Positions 40,897 through 50,164 of a stretch of DNA of 64,000 nt are shown here, piece by piece. A program made the position numbers and the translations under genes. Each line of letters begins with the position of its first letter. Within the stretch, counting starts at the first letter, position 1. Below the pieces are notes generated by a model, which was not told the DNA's origin, ran no database searches, and was given only the letters and a program-made list of their open reading frames with translations. Source of the DNA: Streptomyces sp. C10-9-1 (GTDB lineage: Bacteria > Actinomycetota > Actinomycetes > Streptomycetales > Streptomycetaceae); contig NZ_JANHKP010000003.1 of assembly GCF_024497955.1 (NCBI RefSeq), positions 248,001 through 312,000 of the forward strand, read 5' to 3'.

Positions 40897-43746
40897 GTGA
40901 CCCCCCGCCGCTCGACCGCCCCCCGCACGCCCCGACTCCCCGACCCCTCGGACGCCGACCCCGCGGCCGCGCCGGAGGCCTCCGCCGACGCGGCACCGGC
41001 TCCGGACACGGCTCCCGACCCGGCGGAGGGCGCGGCACCTCCCGCCCGGGAGGCCGCCGCCGGCGGAGAGCGGACCGCCCCGGCGGCGGACGGCGACCGC
41101 ACGCCCGGCGGCGCGCCGCACGGGGCCTCCTCCGGCGGGGCGCCCGGCGCCCGGAAGCCGCCCGCGGCCCGCCGCGGCAGAAGGCGCGCCGCGGCGGAAC
41201 CGGCCGCGGGCGCCCCGGGGCCGAAGGCCACCGAAGGGGCACCCGGTTCCGGGGACGGCACGGCCCCGGAACCGCTGGCCGACGTCCCGCCGCAGACGCA
41301 CGGCGCCGAACCGCACCCCGCGCCCGCGGCGGTCGCGGCGGGCACCGGCCCGGCGCGCGGCGCCGCCCGCCGCGCACCGGCCCGCACCGCCGAGCCCGCG
41401 GCCCCCGGGGGCGCGCCCGCCGGAGCCGCGGCGGAGACCGCCGCCCCGGCCCGGCAGGCGTCCGCCGGGGGCGGCGGCCGCGCCGGAAGCGCCGGGGGCG
41501 GCGGCCGCGCCGGGGGCGGCCGACGCACGCCCGGCGGCGGCACGCCCCGCCCGCGCGGTCTGCGGGCCGCCGGCCCTCTCGGCGAGGAGGACCGCGGCCG
41601 GCTGCTGGGCGGCTGCCACCACGACCCCCACGCGGTCCTCGGCGCCCACACCGTGCGCGGCGGCATCCGGATCCGGGTGCTGCGCCCGCACGCCACCGCC
41701 GTCACGGTCCTGGCCAAGGGCCTGCGCACGGAGCTCAACGACGAGGGCGACGGCCTCTTCTCCGGTGTACTGCCGCTGCGCACCGCCCCCGCCTACCACC
41801 TGCTCGTCACCTACCCGGACCACCCGGAGGGCTTCGAGACCGAGGACCCCTACCGCTTCCTGCCCGCACTCGGCGACCTCGACCTGCACCTCATCGGCGA
41901 GGGGCGGCACGAGCAGCTGTGGACGGCGCTCGGCGCCCACCCCATGACCCACCAGGGCGTGTCCGGGACCCGGTTCACCCTCTGGGCGCCCGACGCGCAG
42001 GGCGTGCGGGTGGCGGGAGACTTCAACTACTGGGACGGCACCGGCTTCCCGATGCGCTCGCTGGGGGCCACCGGGGTGTGGGAGCTGTTCGTCCCCGGGG
42101 TCGGGGAGGGGGCGCTCTACAAGTTCGACATCGCCCGCCCCGACGGCAGCCACACCGTGCGGGCCGACCCCATGGCCCGCCGGACCGAGGTCCCGCCCGC
42201 CAACGCCTCCATCGTGACCGCCTCCCACCACACCTGGCAGGACGGGGAGTGGATGGCGCGCCGGGGCGAGCGGCCCGTCCACGAGGCGCCGTTCTCCGTG
42301 TACGAGGTGCACCTGCCCTCCTGGCGCCCGGGACTGAGCTACCGCCAGCTCGCCGAGCAGCTGCCGCGCTACGTGCGCGACCTGGGCTTCACCCACGTGG
42401 AGTTCATGCCCGTCGCCGAGCACCCCTTCGGCGGGTCCTGGGGCTACCAGGTCACCGGCTTCTACGCACCGACCGCGCGGATGGGCACCCCCGACGACTT
42501 CCGCCACCTGGTCGACAGCCTGCACCGCGCCGGGATCGGCGTGCTGGTGGACTGGGTGCCCGCCCACTTCCCCCGCGACGACTGGGCCCTGGCCGAGTTC
42601 GACGGCCGGCCGCTGTACGAGCACGGGGACCCGGCGAGGGCCGCCCACCCCGACTGGGGCACGCTGGAGTTCGACTACGGCCGCAAGGAGGTGCGCAACT
42701 TCCTGGTGGCCAACGCCGTCTACTGGTGCGAGGAGTTCCACATCGACGGCCTGAGGGTGGACGCGGTCGCCTCGATGCTCTACCTGGACTACTCCCGCGA
42801 GGACGGGCAGTGGTCCCCCAACGAGTTCGGCGGCCGGGAGAACCTGGACGCGGTCTCCTTCCTCCAGGAGATGAACGCCACGGTCTACCGGCGCTGCCCG
42901 GGGGTGGTGACCATCGCGGAGGAGTCCACGGCCTGGGACGGCGTGACCCGCCCCACCCACCACGGCGGCCTCGGCTTCGGTCTCAAGTGGAACATGGGCT
43001 GGATGCACGACTCCCTCGGCTACGTCGCGCACGAGCCGGTGCACCGCAAGTACCACCACAACGAGATGACCTTCTCGATGGTGTACGCCTACAGCGAGAA
43101 CTACGTGCTGCCGATCTCGCACGACGAGGTGGTGCACGGCAAGCGCGCGCTGGTGGCCAAGATGCCCGGGGACTGGTGGCAGCAGCGGGCCAACCACCGC
43201 GCCTACCTGGGCTTCATGTGGGCCCACCCGGGCAAGCAGCTGCTCTTCATGGGACAGGAGTTCGCCCAGGGCGCGGAGTGGTCCGAGGGCCACGGCCCCG
43301 ACTGGTGGCTGCTGGACCCCTCCTACGCCGCGGAGCCCGACCACCGGGGCGTGCGGGACCTGGTGCGCGAGCTGAACGCGGTGTACGGCTCGACACCGGC
43401 GCTGTGGGAGCGCGACACCGCCCCGGAGGGCTTCTCCTGGGTGGACGGCGGGGCGGCCGAGGACAACGTCTTCGCCTTCCTGCGCTTCGGCGCCTCGGGC
43501 GAACCGCTGCTGGCCGTGACGAACTTCTCCCCCGTGGTGCGCCACGGCTACCGGCTCGGGGTGCCCGAGTCGGTCCCGCTGTGGCGCGAGGTGCTCAACA
43601 CCGACGAGGAGCGCTTCGGCGGTTCGGGGGTGGTCTGCGGGGAGCCGGTGAAGGCGGAGCCGGTGGAGTCGCACGGCCGGGGGACCTCCATCGCCCTCGC
43701 GCTGCCGCCGCTGGCCACGGTCTGGCTGGCGCCCGCCCGGATGTGA
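40897..43746 (+). CDS. glgB: 1,4-alpha-glucan branching enzyme with long disordered N-terminus
   Basis: GH13_9 branching enzyme making alpha-1,6 links in the glucan built by GlgE. 949 residues, about 200 more than usual, because of an Ala/Pro/Gly/Arg-rich N-terminal extension (about 1-225) with no predicted fold; its codons keep coding-like GC3. The regular enzyme starts near [23 protein letters not shown]48 [20 protein letters not shown] precedes the barrel; nucleophile D622 in [12 protein letters not shown], acid/base E675 in TIAEESTAW, third carboxylate in [14 protein letters not shown] at 40897 is eight bases after GGAGG. Last gene of the glgE set, 55 bp after pep2. Confidence 0.94.
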   Translation: MTPRRSTAPRTPRLPDPSDADPAAAPEASADAAPAPDTAPDPAEGAAPPAREAAAGGERTAPAADGDRTPGGAPHGASSGGAPGARKPPAARRGRRRAAAEPAAGAPGPKATEGAPGSGDGTAPEPLADVPPQTHGAEPHPAPAAVAAGTGPARGAARRAPARTAEPAAPGGAPAGAAAETAAPARQASAGGGGRAGSAGGGGRAGGGRRTPGGGTPRPRGLRAAGPLGEEDRGRLLGGCHHDPHAVLGAHTVRGGIRIRVLRPHATAVTVLAKGLRTELNDEGDGLFSGVLPLRTAPAYHLLVTYPDHPEGFETEDPYRFLPALGDLDLHLIGEGRHEQLWTALGAHPMTHQGVSGTRFTLWAPDAQGVRVAGDFNYWDGTGFPMRSLGATGVWELFVPGVGEGALYKFDIARPDGSHTVRADPMARRTEVPPANASIVTASHHTWQDGEWMARRGERPVHEAPFSVYEVHLPSWRPGLSYRQLAEQLPRYVRDLGFTHVEFMPVAEHPFGGSWGYQVTGFYAPTARMGTPDDFRHLVDSLHRAGIGVLVDWVPAHFPRDDWALAEFDGRPLYEHGDPARAAHPDWGTLEFDYGRKEVRNFLVANAVYWCEEFHIDGLRVDAVASMLYLDYSREDGQWSPNEFGGRENLDAVSFLQEMNATVYRRCPGVVTIAEESTAWDGVTRPTHHGGLGFGLKWNMGWMHDSLGYVAHEPVHRKYHHNEMTFSMVYAYSENYVLPISHDEVVHGKRALVAKMPGDWWQQRANHRAYLGFMWAHPGKQLLFMGQEFAQGAEWSEGHGPDWWLLDPSYAAEPDHRGVRDLVRELNAVYGSTPALWERDTAPEGFSWVDGGAAEDNVFAFLRFGASGEPLLAVTNFSPVVRHGYRLGVPESVPLWREVLNTDEERFGGSGVVCGEPVKAEPVESHGRGTSIALALPPLATVWLAPARM

Positions 43747-43795
43747 CGGACCGCTTCGGGGGCGGGAGCGCGGTGGCGCTCCCGCCCCCGCCGGG

Positions 43796-46093
43796 TCACC
43801 CGGCGGCGGAGGACACCACCGCGAGGTGCCGGGTGGCCCGGGTGCAGGCGACGTACAGGTCGTTCACCCCGTACGCCGAGGCGGAGCGGATCAGGTCGGG
43901 CTCCGCGACGACCACGCTGTCGAACTCCAGGCCCTTGGCCGCCTTCGGGTCGAGCAGCACCAGGGGCCGGGTCAGGTCGGGTTCCCCGCCCGCGCGGACG
44001 CCCGGCAGCGCGGCGGCCAGCTCCGCGTGGAGGCGGGCGGGCGCGATCACCGCCGTGCGCCCCTCCTCGCCCTCCGGGCGCCCGTCGCGGGCGGCCCGGC
44101 GGCCCTCCGCCGCGGCGGCCGCCACGGCCCCGGCCAGCCCGCCCGGCCCCACCGCGGTCTCCCGCGGCGGAGCGCCGGTGGAGCGCACCGAGCGCGGGGG
44201 CTCGAAGCCGGGGTCCCGGTGGCGCCGCAGCTCCGCGGCGAACTCCATGATCTCGGCGGGTGTGCGGTAGTTGACACCCAGCCGGGCGTGCCGCCAGCGG
44301 TCCCCGACATGGGGGCCGAGGATCTCCTGCCAGGTCCCGCACCCGGCGGCGTCCCCGGTCTGCGCCGGATCCCCGACCAGGGTCATGGAGCGGGTCGGGC
44401 AGCGGCGCATCAGCAGCCGCCACGCCATCGCGGACAGCTCCTGGGCCTCGTCGACGATGACGTGCCCGAAGGCCCAGGTCCGGTCTGCGGCCGCGCGGGC
44501 GGCGGCGGAGCGGTGGTCGGCCTCCTCGTGCCGGTCGGCCATCCGTTCGGCGTCGATGACGTCGTGGGCGGCCAGGACCTCGGACTCCTCGTCCTCGAAC
44601 TCGTACGTCTGGGAGCCGTGCGAGAGTTCCAGCACGCCCCGGGCGTAGGCGATGCGGTCCTGGCGCTCGGCCTCGGCGGCCGCGCGGGCGGCGCTGTCGT
44701 CGGAGCCGAGGAGTTCGGCGGCCTCGTCGAGCAGCGGGACGTCGGCCGGGGTCCAGGGGCCGTCCGTGCGGCGCACGGCCTCGGCGTCCCCGGGCGCCAG
44801 ATAGGGCCCGGGGTCGGCGAGGAGGCCGGCGACCAGGCGCTGCGGGGTCAGCTCGGGCCACAGCTCCTCGACGGCGGCGTGGACGGCCGCGCTGGTGGCG
44901 ACCTCCTTGGCGAGCTGGGCGACGTCGTCCGGGCCCAGCAGGTTCTCCCCGCCGTAGGGGTCGGCGCCGAGGCGGTCGGCGAGCTGCGCGGTGAGGGCGT
45001 CGACGACGCGGAAGGCGAAGTGCGGGCGGGCCAGGTTGTGCGGCAGACCGGTGGAGCGGGCCCGGTCGCGGGCCTCCTGGGCCATCTCGCGGTGCAGCAG
45101 GAGCGTGCCGTACTCCTCGTGGTCGATCTCCAGCGCCGGCTCGGGCAGGGTGCCGCCCTCCTCGCCGGCGCCCTCGGGCAGGGCCTCGGGCAGCGACTGC
45201 CGGTCGGCGACCGCGCGCACGAGGACCTCCGCCATCGCCGCCCGGCCCTTGACCTCGGCGGCCTCGGGGGTGTCGGTCCCGGTGGCGCGCACGCCGGGGA
45301 AGAGCTCGCCGGGGGTGGCCAGCAGCACCCCGGTCTCGCCGAGGGAGGGGAGCACCTCGCCGATGTACCCGAGGAAGGCGGGATTGGGGCCGACGATCAG
45401 CACCGCGCGCCGGGCGAGCTGCTCGCGGTGGGCGTACAGCAGGTAGGCGGCGCGGTGCAGGGCGACGGCGGTCTTGCCGGTGCCGGGTCCGCCCTCGACG
45501 ACGAGCACGCCGTGGCGCGGGGCGCGGATGATGCGGTCCTGCTCGGCCTGGATGGTGCGCACGATGTCGGCCATGCGGCCGGTGCGCGCGGCGCCCAGCG
45601 CGGCGAGGAGCACCTCGTCGGCGTCGTGCGACTCGTGCCCGGTGCGGGTGGTGTCGGCGAGGTCGAGGATCTCGTCGTGGAGGGCGGTGACGGTGCGGTC
45701 CCGGGAGGTGATGTGCCGGCGGCGGCGCAGGCCCATCGGCTCGTGGCCGGTGGCGAGGTAGAAGGGGCGGGCGACGGGCGCCCTCCAGTCGACGAGGAGC
45801 GGGGTGTGCTGCGGGTCGCCGGCGCGCATGCCGATGCGGCCGATGTGGTGCCGGGATCCGTCCAGGTGGTCGATCCGCCCGAAGCACAGTCCCGTGTCGA
45901 CCGCGTTCAGGGCGGCGAGCCGGCCGGTGTGCTCGGCGACCCCCACGTCCCGCTCGACGCGCGCCTGGAGGCCCGTGGTGACCTGGCCCATCGTGGTCGC
46001 GACGGCGTCCTCCGCCTGCTCCCGGAGCGTGTCGAGGCGCTCGTAGAGCCGGGTGACGAATTGCTGCTCGTTCCGCAATTCCTCGGTTGACAA
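43796..46093 (-). CDS. helD: HelD-family RNA polymerase-recycling ATPase (UvrD/Rep-like)
   Basis: SF1-helicase-like motor that pries stalled RNA polymerase from nucleic acid. 765 residues. An N-terminal coiled-coil arm (about 1-60; LRNEQQFVTRLYERLDTLRE) is the secondary-channel element; then IGRIGMRAGDPQHTPLLVDW, Walker A VVEGGPGTGKTAVALHRAAY, Walker B-type HVIVDEAQELSAMAWRLLM, LVGDPAQTGDAAG (motif III), and VNYRTPAEIMEFA. The C-terminal part has LDPKAAKGLEFDSVVV and DLYVACTRATRHLAVV. Start TTG at 46093, five bases after AGGAG. Some actinobacterial members give rifamycin tolerance (HelR); no rifamycin-associated element was seen upstream. Ends 50 bp from glgB, convergent. Confidence 0.92.
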   Translation of the reverse strand: MSTEELRNEQQFVTRLYERLDTLREQAEDAVATTMGQVTTGLQARVERDVGVAEHTGRLAALNAVDTGLCFGRIDHLDGSRHHIGRIGMRAGDPQHTPLLVDWRAPVARPFYLATGHEPMGLRRRRHITSRDRTVTALHDEILDLADTTRTGHESHDADEVLLAALGAARTGRMADIVRTIQAEQDRIIRAPRHGVLVVEGGPGTGKTAVALHRAAYLLYAHREQLARRAVLIVGPNPAFLGYIGEVLPSLGETGVLLATPGELFPGVRATGTDTPEAAEVKGRAAMAEVLVRAVADRQSLPEALPEGAGEEGGTLPEPALEIDHEEYGTLLLHREMAQEARDRARSTGLPHNLARPHFAFRVVDALTAQLADRLGADPYGGENLLGPDDVAQLAKEVATSAAVHAAVEELWPELTPQRLVAGLLADPGPYLAPGDAEAVRRTDGPWTPADVPLLDEAAELLGSDDSAARAAAEAERQDRIAYARGVLELSHGSQTYEFEDEESEVLAAHDVIDAERMADRHEEADHRSAAARAAADRTWAFGHVIVDEAQELSAMAWRLLMRRCPTRSMTLVGDPAQTGDAAGCGTWQEILGPHVGDRWRHARLGVNYRTPAEIMEFAAELRRHRDPGFEPPRSVRSTGAPPRETAVGPGGLAGAVAAAAAEGRRAARDGRPEGEEGRTAVIAPARLHAELAAALPGVRAGGEPDLTRPLVLLDPKAAKGLEFDSVVVAEPDLIRSASAYGVNDLYVACTRATRHLAVVSSAAG

Positions 46094-46116
46094 TTCTTCT
46101 CCTGCCGCGTTAAGGT
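46087..46116 (+). promoter_or_regulatory. Consensus-like promoter in the helD/WGR gap
   Basis: TTGACA (46087-46092), 18-bp spacer, TAAGGT (46111-46116). Faces away from helD, overlapping the helD start codon. Expected transcript start about 46123. Confidence 0.6.
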
Positions 46117-46122
46117 AAAGCC

Positions 46123-46226
46123 AGTTGGATTTTCCAGCCTATCCGTCATGCAATTTCGACGGACGTGCCAAAACATTCAATATACGCACTGCCACCCCCC
46201 GACCGTCAATGCGGTGGGGGTTTTTT
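46123..46226 (+). ncRNA. Candidate small RNA or attenuated leader (about 100 nt)
   Basis: Between the promoter above and an intrinsic terminator lies about 100 nt of low-GC sequence with no ORF of note. It contains a hairpin TCCGTC (46142-46147) / GACGGA (46158-46163) with a 10-nt loop. Unlike other gaps it has its own promoter, structure and a U-tract terminator, the minimum for a small RNA; alternatively it is an attenuator leader for the WGR gene at 46385. Start and function are inferred. Confidence 0.5.
46196..46226 (+). terminator. Intrinsic terminator with six-U tract
   Basis: CCCCC G ACCG (46196-46205), loop TCAATG, CGGT GGGGG (46212-46220), then TTTTTT (46221-46226). A 9-bp stem with one bulge directly followed by a U-tract, a form rare in this window where other hairpins lack Us. 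Confidence 0.8.
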
Positions 46227-46384
46227 CGTGTGCGCGTCACCCGGTCCGCGCACGAACGGCCGCGAGGCGGGCGGCCGGGGCCGGGGCGCGTGCGGCACCG
46301 GTGTCAGTGGTCGCCCCTACCGTGGGGACCTGTTGGGAACGGGCAGCACAGGACTGCCGGTTCGGTCCTGGGGAGGGGTCTGCC

Positions 46385-47824
46385 ATGTCTCGCACGACGA
46401 CGTATCTGGAGCTGTCTCAGGAGGGCGGCGGCGCCCACAAGTTCTACGAGGTGACGGTGGAGGGGACGGCCGTCTCGGTGCGCTACGGGCGCATCGGCGC
46501 CCCGGGGCAGCTCCAGACCTCCTCGTTCCCCACCGAACAGAAGGCCCGCGACGCGGCGCGGCGGAAGATCGGGGAGAAGGTCCGCAAGGGCTACGCCCCC
46601 GCGGTGCAGGGCGGCCGCGCGGCGCGGCCGGTGACACGGCGCCAGGTGTCCTCCGCACCGTCCACGGCCCGTTCCGCCGCCCCGGTGCTGTGGCGTTTCC
46701 GCACGGGTTCCGCGGCCTTCGGCATCCACATCGGCGAGGACCGCTGCTGGGTGGGCAACCAGGCGGGGGACGTCCACACGCTCGGGCACGACGGCGAGGT
46801 GCTGGCCCGCTACTTGCTGCCCGACGGCGTCAAGTGCCTGGTCGCCGACGACTTCTGGATCTACGCGGGCTGCGACGACGGCACGGTCTACGACCTGTCC
46901 TCCAAGGTCCCGTTCGCGGCCTACGCCGTCGCACCGGACGTCGACATCTTCTGGCTCGACATCCACGAGGGCGTGCTGGACGTCTCCGACGCCGACGGCG
47001 GCCTGACCGTCATCGACCACGAGGACGAGTTCCAGTGGTCGCGCCGCTCCTCGGGCGGCCAGGCGTGGATGGTCCGCGCCGACGGCCGCGCCGTGTACCA
47101 CGGCCACCAGCGGGGCGTGACGGCCTACGCGCCCGACGGAAACGGCGAGTTGTGGCACACCCCGACCGCCGGGGGCGTGCTGTTCGGCTGGCAGGAGGAG
47201 CACGCGGTCTACGCGGGAACCGCCCGCAACGTGGTGCAGCGGCTCGCCAAGGCGGACGGGGCCGTGGAGGCGACCTACCGGTGCGACGCCGCGGTGTACT
47301 CCTGCGCCACCTCGGCCGACGGCCGGCACGTGTTCGCGGGGGACTCCGCCTCGTCGGTCTACTGCTTCGACGCCGACGGCACCCGGCTGTGGAAGCTGCG
47401 CACCGGTGGTGGTTCCGCCCTGTCGATGCAGTACCGGGACGAGCGCCTGTACATGGTCACCACGGACGGGTCGCTGCTGTGCATGGACGCGAGCGAGGCG
47501 GCCGTCGCCGCCGCCCGGCGGGGTTCGGTCCCGGTCGCACGGGACGTGAAGTCGGCGGCCGCGCTGCCGACCTACACCCCGCCCTCCTCGGCGGCCGCCG
47601 TCGCCACCGTCTCCGTGCCCCCGGCGGGCGGCGTGGTCGTGGAGTGCGTCCCCTCGAACGGCCGCCTGCGCGTCCATGTGGTCTCCGAGGGCTACGAGCC
47701 CTCGTGGAACGTCCAGTTCCCGCGCGGCATCCGGGAGGCGGGGGCCCGGTACGTGGTCGACGCGCTGCACCCGGCGGACTCCGGCTTCTACCGGGTGCGC
47801 GGGGAGATACGCCGACTGGTCTGA
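46385..47824 (+). CDS. WGR-domain protein with C-terminal beta-propeller (PQQ/WD40-like)
   Basis: 479 residues, cytoplasmic. N-terminal WGR domain (about 1-75; HKFYEVTVEGTAVSVRYGRI, FPTEQKARDAARRKIGEKVR), the module found in PARPs and MolR-like proteins and known to bind nucleic-acid ends. After a linker, residues about 100-385 form repeating strands (VGNQAGDVHTLGHDG, IYAGCDDGTVYDLSS, VFAGDSASSVYCFDADGTRLW) of a seven-bladed-type propeller. The C-terminal part (about 420-479) is a separate beta-rich segment. No catalytic PARP domain is present. ATG at 46385 follows GGGGAGGGG. Function unknown; the WGR domain suggests DNA or RNA interaction. Upstream is the candidate small RNA/attenuator. Confidence 0.85.
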   Translation: MSRTTTYLELSQEGGGAHKFYEVTVEGTAVSVRYGRIGAPGQLQTSSFPTEQKARDAARRKIGEKVRKGYAPAVQGGRAARPVTRRQVSSAPSTARSAAPVLWRFRTGSAAFGIHIGEDRCWVGNQAGDVHTLGHDGEVLARYLLPDGVKCLVADDFWIYAGCDDGTVYDLSSKVPFAAYAVAPDVDIFWLDIHEGVLDVSDADGGLTVIDHEDEFQWSRRSSGGQAWMVRADGRAVYHGHQRGVTAYAPDGNGELWHTPTAGGVLFGWQEEHAVYAGTARNVVQRLAKADGAVEATYRCDAAVYSCATSADGRHVFAGDSASSVYCFDADGTRLWKLRTGGGSALSMQYRDERLYMVTTDGSLLCMDASEAAVAAARRGSVPVARDVKSAAALPTYTPPSSAAAVATVSVPPAGGVVVECVPSNGRLRVHVVSEGYEPSWNVQFPRGIREAGARYVVDALHPADSGFYRVRGEIRRLV

Positions 47825-47829
47825 CGCCT

Positions 47830-47913
47830 CCGGCCCCGGGGGCGGACGGGGCCCGGCGGGGATCACGGCGCGTGGTCCCCGCCGGGGGGCGCTCGTCCGC
47901 CCCCCGGGGCCGG
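47830..47913. terminator. Long two-tier hairpin after the WGR gene
   Basis: Outer stem of 19 bp with one bulged C (47830-47848 with 47894-47913) enclosing an inner 15-bp hairpin with one G-T pair (47852-47866 with 47872-47886). Lies between convergent WGR and symporter genes and can end transcription from both sides. Confidence 0.8.
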
Positions 47914-47923
47914 GGGAACGCGG

Positions 47924-47957
47924 GGGCCCCGGTGCACTTCGGGTGCGACCGGGGCCC
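47924..47957. terminator. Second hairpin in the WGR/symporter gap
   Basis: 10-bp stem (GGGCCCCGGT 47924-47933 with ACCGGGGCCC 47948-47957) capped by a small inner GCAC/GTGC stem with TTCGG loop. Confidence 0.65.
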
Positions 47958-47998
47958 GCGCGGCCACCGGGTCCGACCGCGCGGGGGAGGGGCGGCCG

Positions 47999-48031
47999 GA
48001 CCGGCGGCGTTCGGGGGAGCCGCCGCCGGTC
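47999..48031 (-). terminator. Third hairpin, overlapping the symporter stop codon
   Basis: 11-bp stem (GACCGGCGGCG 47999-48009 with CGCCGCCGGTC 48021-48031), loop 11 nt; reaches into the stop codon of the minus-strand gene. Confidence 0.55.
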
Positions 48032-49442
48032 AGAGTGCGGCGGGCGTGCGCGCGTCGTCGCGGCGGCCCGTCGGGCCTTCGCCCTCCGGCCGTCCGGCCG
48101 GGTCCTGGGCGGGGGTGCCGTCCTGGGCCCGGTCCGGGGCCGCGTGGTGGTCGTCGACGAGCGTCCGCTCGTCGAAGGGCGCCTTGCCCGCCAGGACCAG
48201 CGCGACCCGCTCCTTGTCGATCTCCCTGGTCCAGGTGCCGACGAGGACGGTCGCCACCGCGTTGCCCGCGAAGTTCGTCAGGGCCCGCGCCTCGCTCATG
48301 AAGCGGTCGATCCCGACGATCAGGCCCACGCCGTCGACCAGTTCGGGCCGGTGCGACTGGAGGCCGCCGGCGAGGGTGGCGAGCCCCGCACCGGTCACCC
48401 CGGCCGCCCCCTTGGAGGCGATCACCATGAAGACCAGCAGGGAGATCTGCTCACCCGCACCGAGCGGCGTACCGGTGGCGTTGGCGATGAACAGGGAGGC
48501 CATCGTGAGGTAGATGGCGGTCCCGTCGAGGTTGAAGGAGTAGCCCGTCGGCACGGTGATGCCCACCACGGGCCTGCTGACGCCCAGGTGCTCCATCTTG
48601 GCGATCAGCCGGGGCAGCGCCGACTCGGAGGAGGAGGTGGAGAGGATCAGCAGGAACTCCCGGCCCAGGTACTTCAGGAGGGCGAGGATGCCGGTGCCCG
48701 CGCACAGCCGCAGCAGCAGCCCGAGCACGACGAAGACGAAGAGGGCGCAGGTGACATAGAAACCGATCATGATGACGGCGAGGGACTTCAGCGCGTCGAG
48801 TCCTGTCGCGCCGACCACCGCGGCGATCGCCCCGAAGGCGCCCACGGGGGCCACCCACATGATCATGGCCAGGATGCGGAAGACCAGCCGCTGGATGTGG
48901 CCGATGCCGCGCAGAACCGGTTCGCCCGCCGGGCCCATCGCCTGGAGCGCGAAGCCCGCCAGCAGGGCCACCAGCAGCGTCCCGAGGACCTCTCCCTCGG
49001 TGAAGGCGGAGACCAGCGTCGTCGGGATGATCCCGAGGAGGAAGTCGGCCGTGCTCTCGGCACCGCCCGCGGCCTGGGCCGCCCCCGCCTCGCGGGCCGC
49101 CTCGGTCAGATGGAGCCCCGACCCGGGCTCCAGCAGGTTGCCGACGAGCAGCCCGATGGCGAGGGCGACGGTGGACATGACCAGGAAGTAGCCGAGGGCC
49201 AGCCCGCCGACCGCGCCGACCTTGGCGGCCTTGCGCACCGAGCCGATCCCCAGCACGATCGTGCAGAAGATCACCGGCGAGATCATCATCTTGATGAGGC
49301 CCACGAAGCCGGTACCGAGGGGCTTCAGCCCGACGGCCGCCGCGGGGGCGGCGAACCCCACGGCGATGCCCAGGACCACCGCGGCGATCACCGCGAGGTA
49401 GAGGTAGTGGGTCCGGTCCCGTCCGGTGTCAGCTGCGGCCAC
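48030..49442 (-). CDS. dctA: C4-dicarboxylate/glutamate:cation symporter (DctA/GltP type)
   Basis: Membrane transporter of the DAACS family (eight helices and two re-entrant loops), 470 residues, importing C4-dicarboxylates or glutamate with H+ or Na+. Landmarks: LGTGFVGLIKMMISPVIFCT, the serine-rich hairpin STSSSESALP, VPTGYSFNLDGTAIYLT, KGAAGVTGAGLATLA and VGIDRFMSEARALTNFAGN, typical of DctA. GTG at 49442 follows AGGGAGG; 34 residues of upstream frame have no similarity. A Pro/Glu/Asp-rich tail of about 60 residues ends the protein. Close to a CitA/DcuS-type two-component system, its likely regulator, with a toxin-antitoxin pair in between. Confidence 0.93.
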   Translation of the reverse strand: MAAADTGRDRTHYLYLAVIAAVVLGIAVGFAAPAAAVGLKPLGTGFVGLIKMMISPVIFCTIVLGIGSVRKAAKVGAVGGLALGYFLVMSTVALAIGLLVGNLLEPGSGLHLTEAAREAGAAQAAGGAESTADFLLGIIPTTLVSAFTEGEVLGTLLVALLAGFALQAMGPAGEPVLRGIGHIQRLVFRILAMIMWVAPVGAFGAIAAVVGATGLDALKSLAVIMIGFYVTCALFVFVVLGLLLRLCAGTGILALLKYLGREFLLILSTSSSESALPRLIAKMEHLGVSRPVVGITVPTGYSFNLDGTAIYLTMASLFIANATGTPLGAGEQISLLVFMVIASKGAAGVTGAGLATLAGGLQSHRPELVDGVGLIVGIDRFMSEARALTNFAGNAVATVLVGTWTREIDKERVALVLAGKAPFDERTLVDDHHAAPDRAQDGTPAQDPAGRPEGEGPTGRRDDARTPAAL

Positions 49443-49580
49443 GGGGGCCTCCCTGTCGTGTCGCGTGCGTCCCTGTCCCGATGGATCCCCGCGACTATCC
49501 ACCAGCCCTGTGACCCCGGTCACCGTTGCGGTCGTTTCGTTCACGGGCCCGGTGCGCTCCCGGCCTCACCGCAACGGACG

Positions 49581-49973
49581 TCAGGAGACGGGAAACCACT
49601 CCGACAGGTGCCTGGCGATGACCGGTACGTCGACGCCGTCCTGCGCGACGCGCTCGACGAAGGGGCCCGCGACCGAGACGGGCGGCGGAGCGGTGGCGGC
49701 GCTGGCGCCGTTGAACCGCAGGAAGACGCGCATGGCAAGCCAGGCCGTGCGCTTGTTGCCGTCGACCAGCGCGTGGTTGCGGGCAACGGAGTGCAGCAGT
49801 GCCGCCGCCTTCTCGTGCAGCGCGGGATACAGCTCTACCCCGAAGACATGGGTCCGGGGACGCTCGATCGCCGACACCAGGAGTCCCATGTCACGCACGC
49901 TGTGCCCGGTACCGTTGACCGTGCGGGCGATGGTGAGGATCTCGTCGATCCGGACGGAGCGCACCTCGGTCAC
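49581..49973 (-). CDS. Fic/Doc-family toxin
   Basis: 130 residues, cytoplasmic. Fic motif HALVDGNKRTAWLAM (the H-x-x-x-D-G-N-K-R core) near residue 69 places it in the Doc-like group, which phosphorylate or AMP-ylate targets such as EF-Tu. GTG at 49973 overlaps the antitoxin stop by four bases (GTGA), so toxin translation depends on the antitoxin. The catalytic His and the loop Asn-Lys-Arg are intact, so it should be active. Ends 138 bp from the symporter start. The longer frame to 50294 is a shadow. Confidence 0.88.
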   Translation of the reverse strand: MTEVRSVRIDEILTIARTVNGTGHSVRDMGLLVSAIERPRTHVFGVELYPALHEKAAALLHSVARNHALVDGNKRTAWLAMRVFLRFNGASAATAPPPVSVAGPFVERVAQDGVDVPVIARHLSEWFPVS

Positions 49974-50164
49974 TTCAGGTAGTCCAGGATCTCCGCGTCG
50001 CTGTCCACGAGTTCGGCCAGGACGTCGTCGACCTTCAGTTCCGCCCGGTTCTGGGCGTCGCGGATGGCCTCGATGGCCAGTTCCTGCTTGCTGCGGCCCT
50101 CCCGGCGAGCGCGCTCGGTCAGCTTCGCGTCGAGGTCTTCGGGGAGTCGGAGTGTCATCGCCAT
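49970..50164 (-). CDS. Ribbon-helix-helix antitoxin of the Fic/Doc pair
   Basis: 64 residues. N-terminal MTLRLPEDLDAKLTERAR is a classical CopG/Arc ribbon-helix-helix DNA-binding start; the acidic C-terminus (KVDDVLAELVDSDAEILDYL) should wrap the toxin. It probably represses its own promoter through the GATACC repeats just upstream. No Shine-Dalgarno is visible before ATG 50164, and TATCAT lies about seven bases upstream, so the mRNA may be leaderless. ATG at 50158 is an alternative. Confidence 0.85.
   Translation of the reverse strand: MAMTLRLPEDLDAKLTERARREGRSKQELAIEAIRDAQNRAELKVDDVLAELVDSDAEILDYLK

Noticed and set aside
40543..43674. 1043-codon minus-strand frame opposite glgB
   Set aside because: Shadow of glgB; repetitive Val/His/Gly/Arg composition and no similarity.
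46094..46384. Rifamycin-associated element upstream of helD
   Set aside because: I looked for the inverted repeat typical of rifamycin-induced helR genes and did not see it, so inducibility by rifamycin is not claimed.
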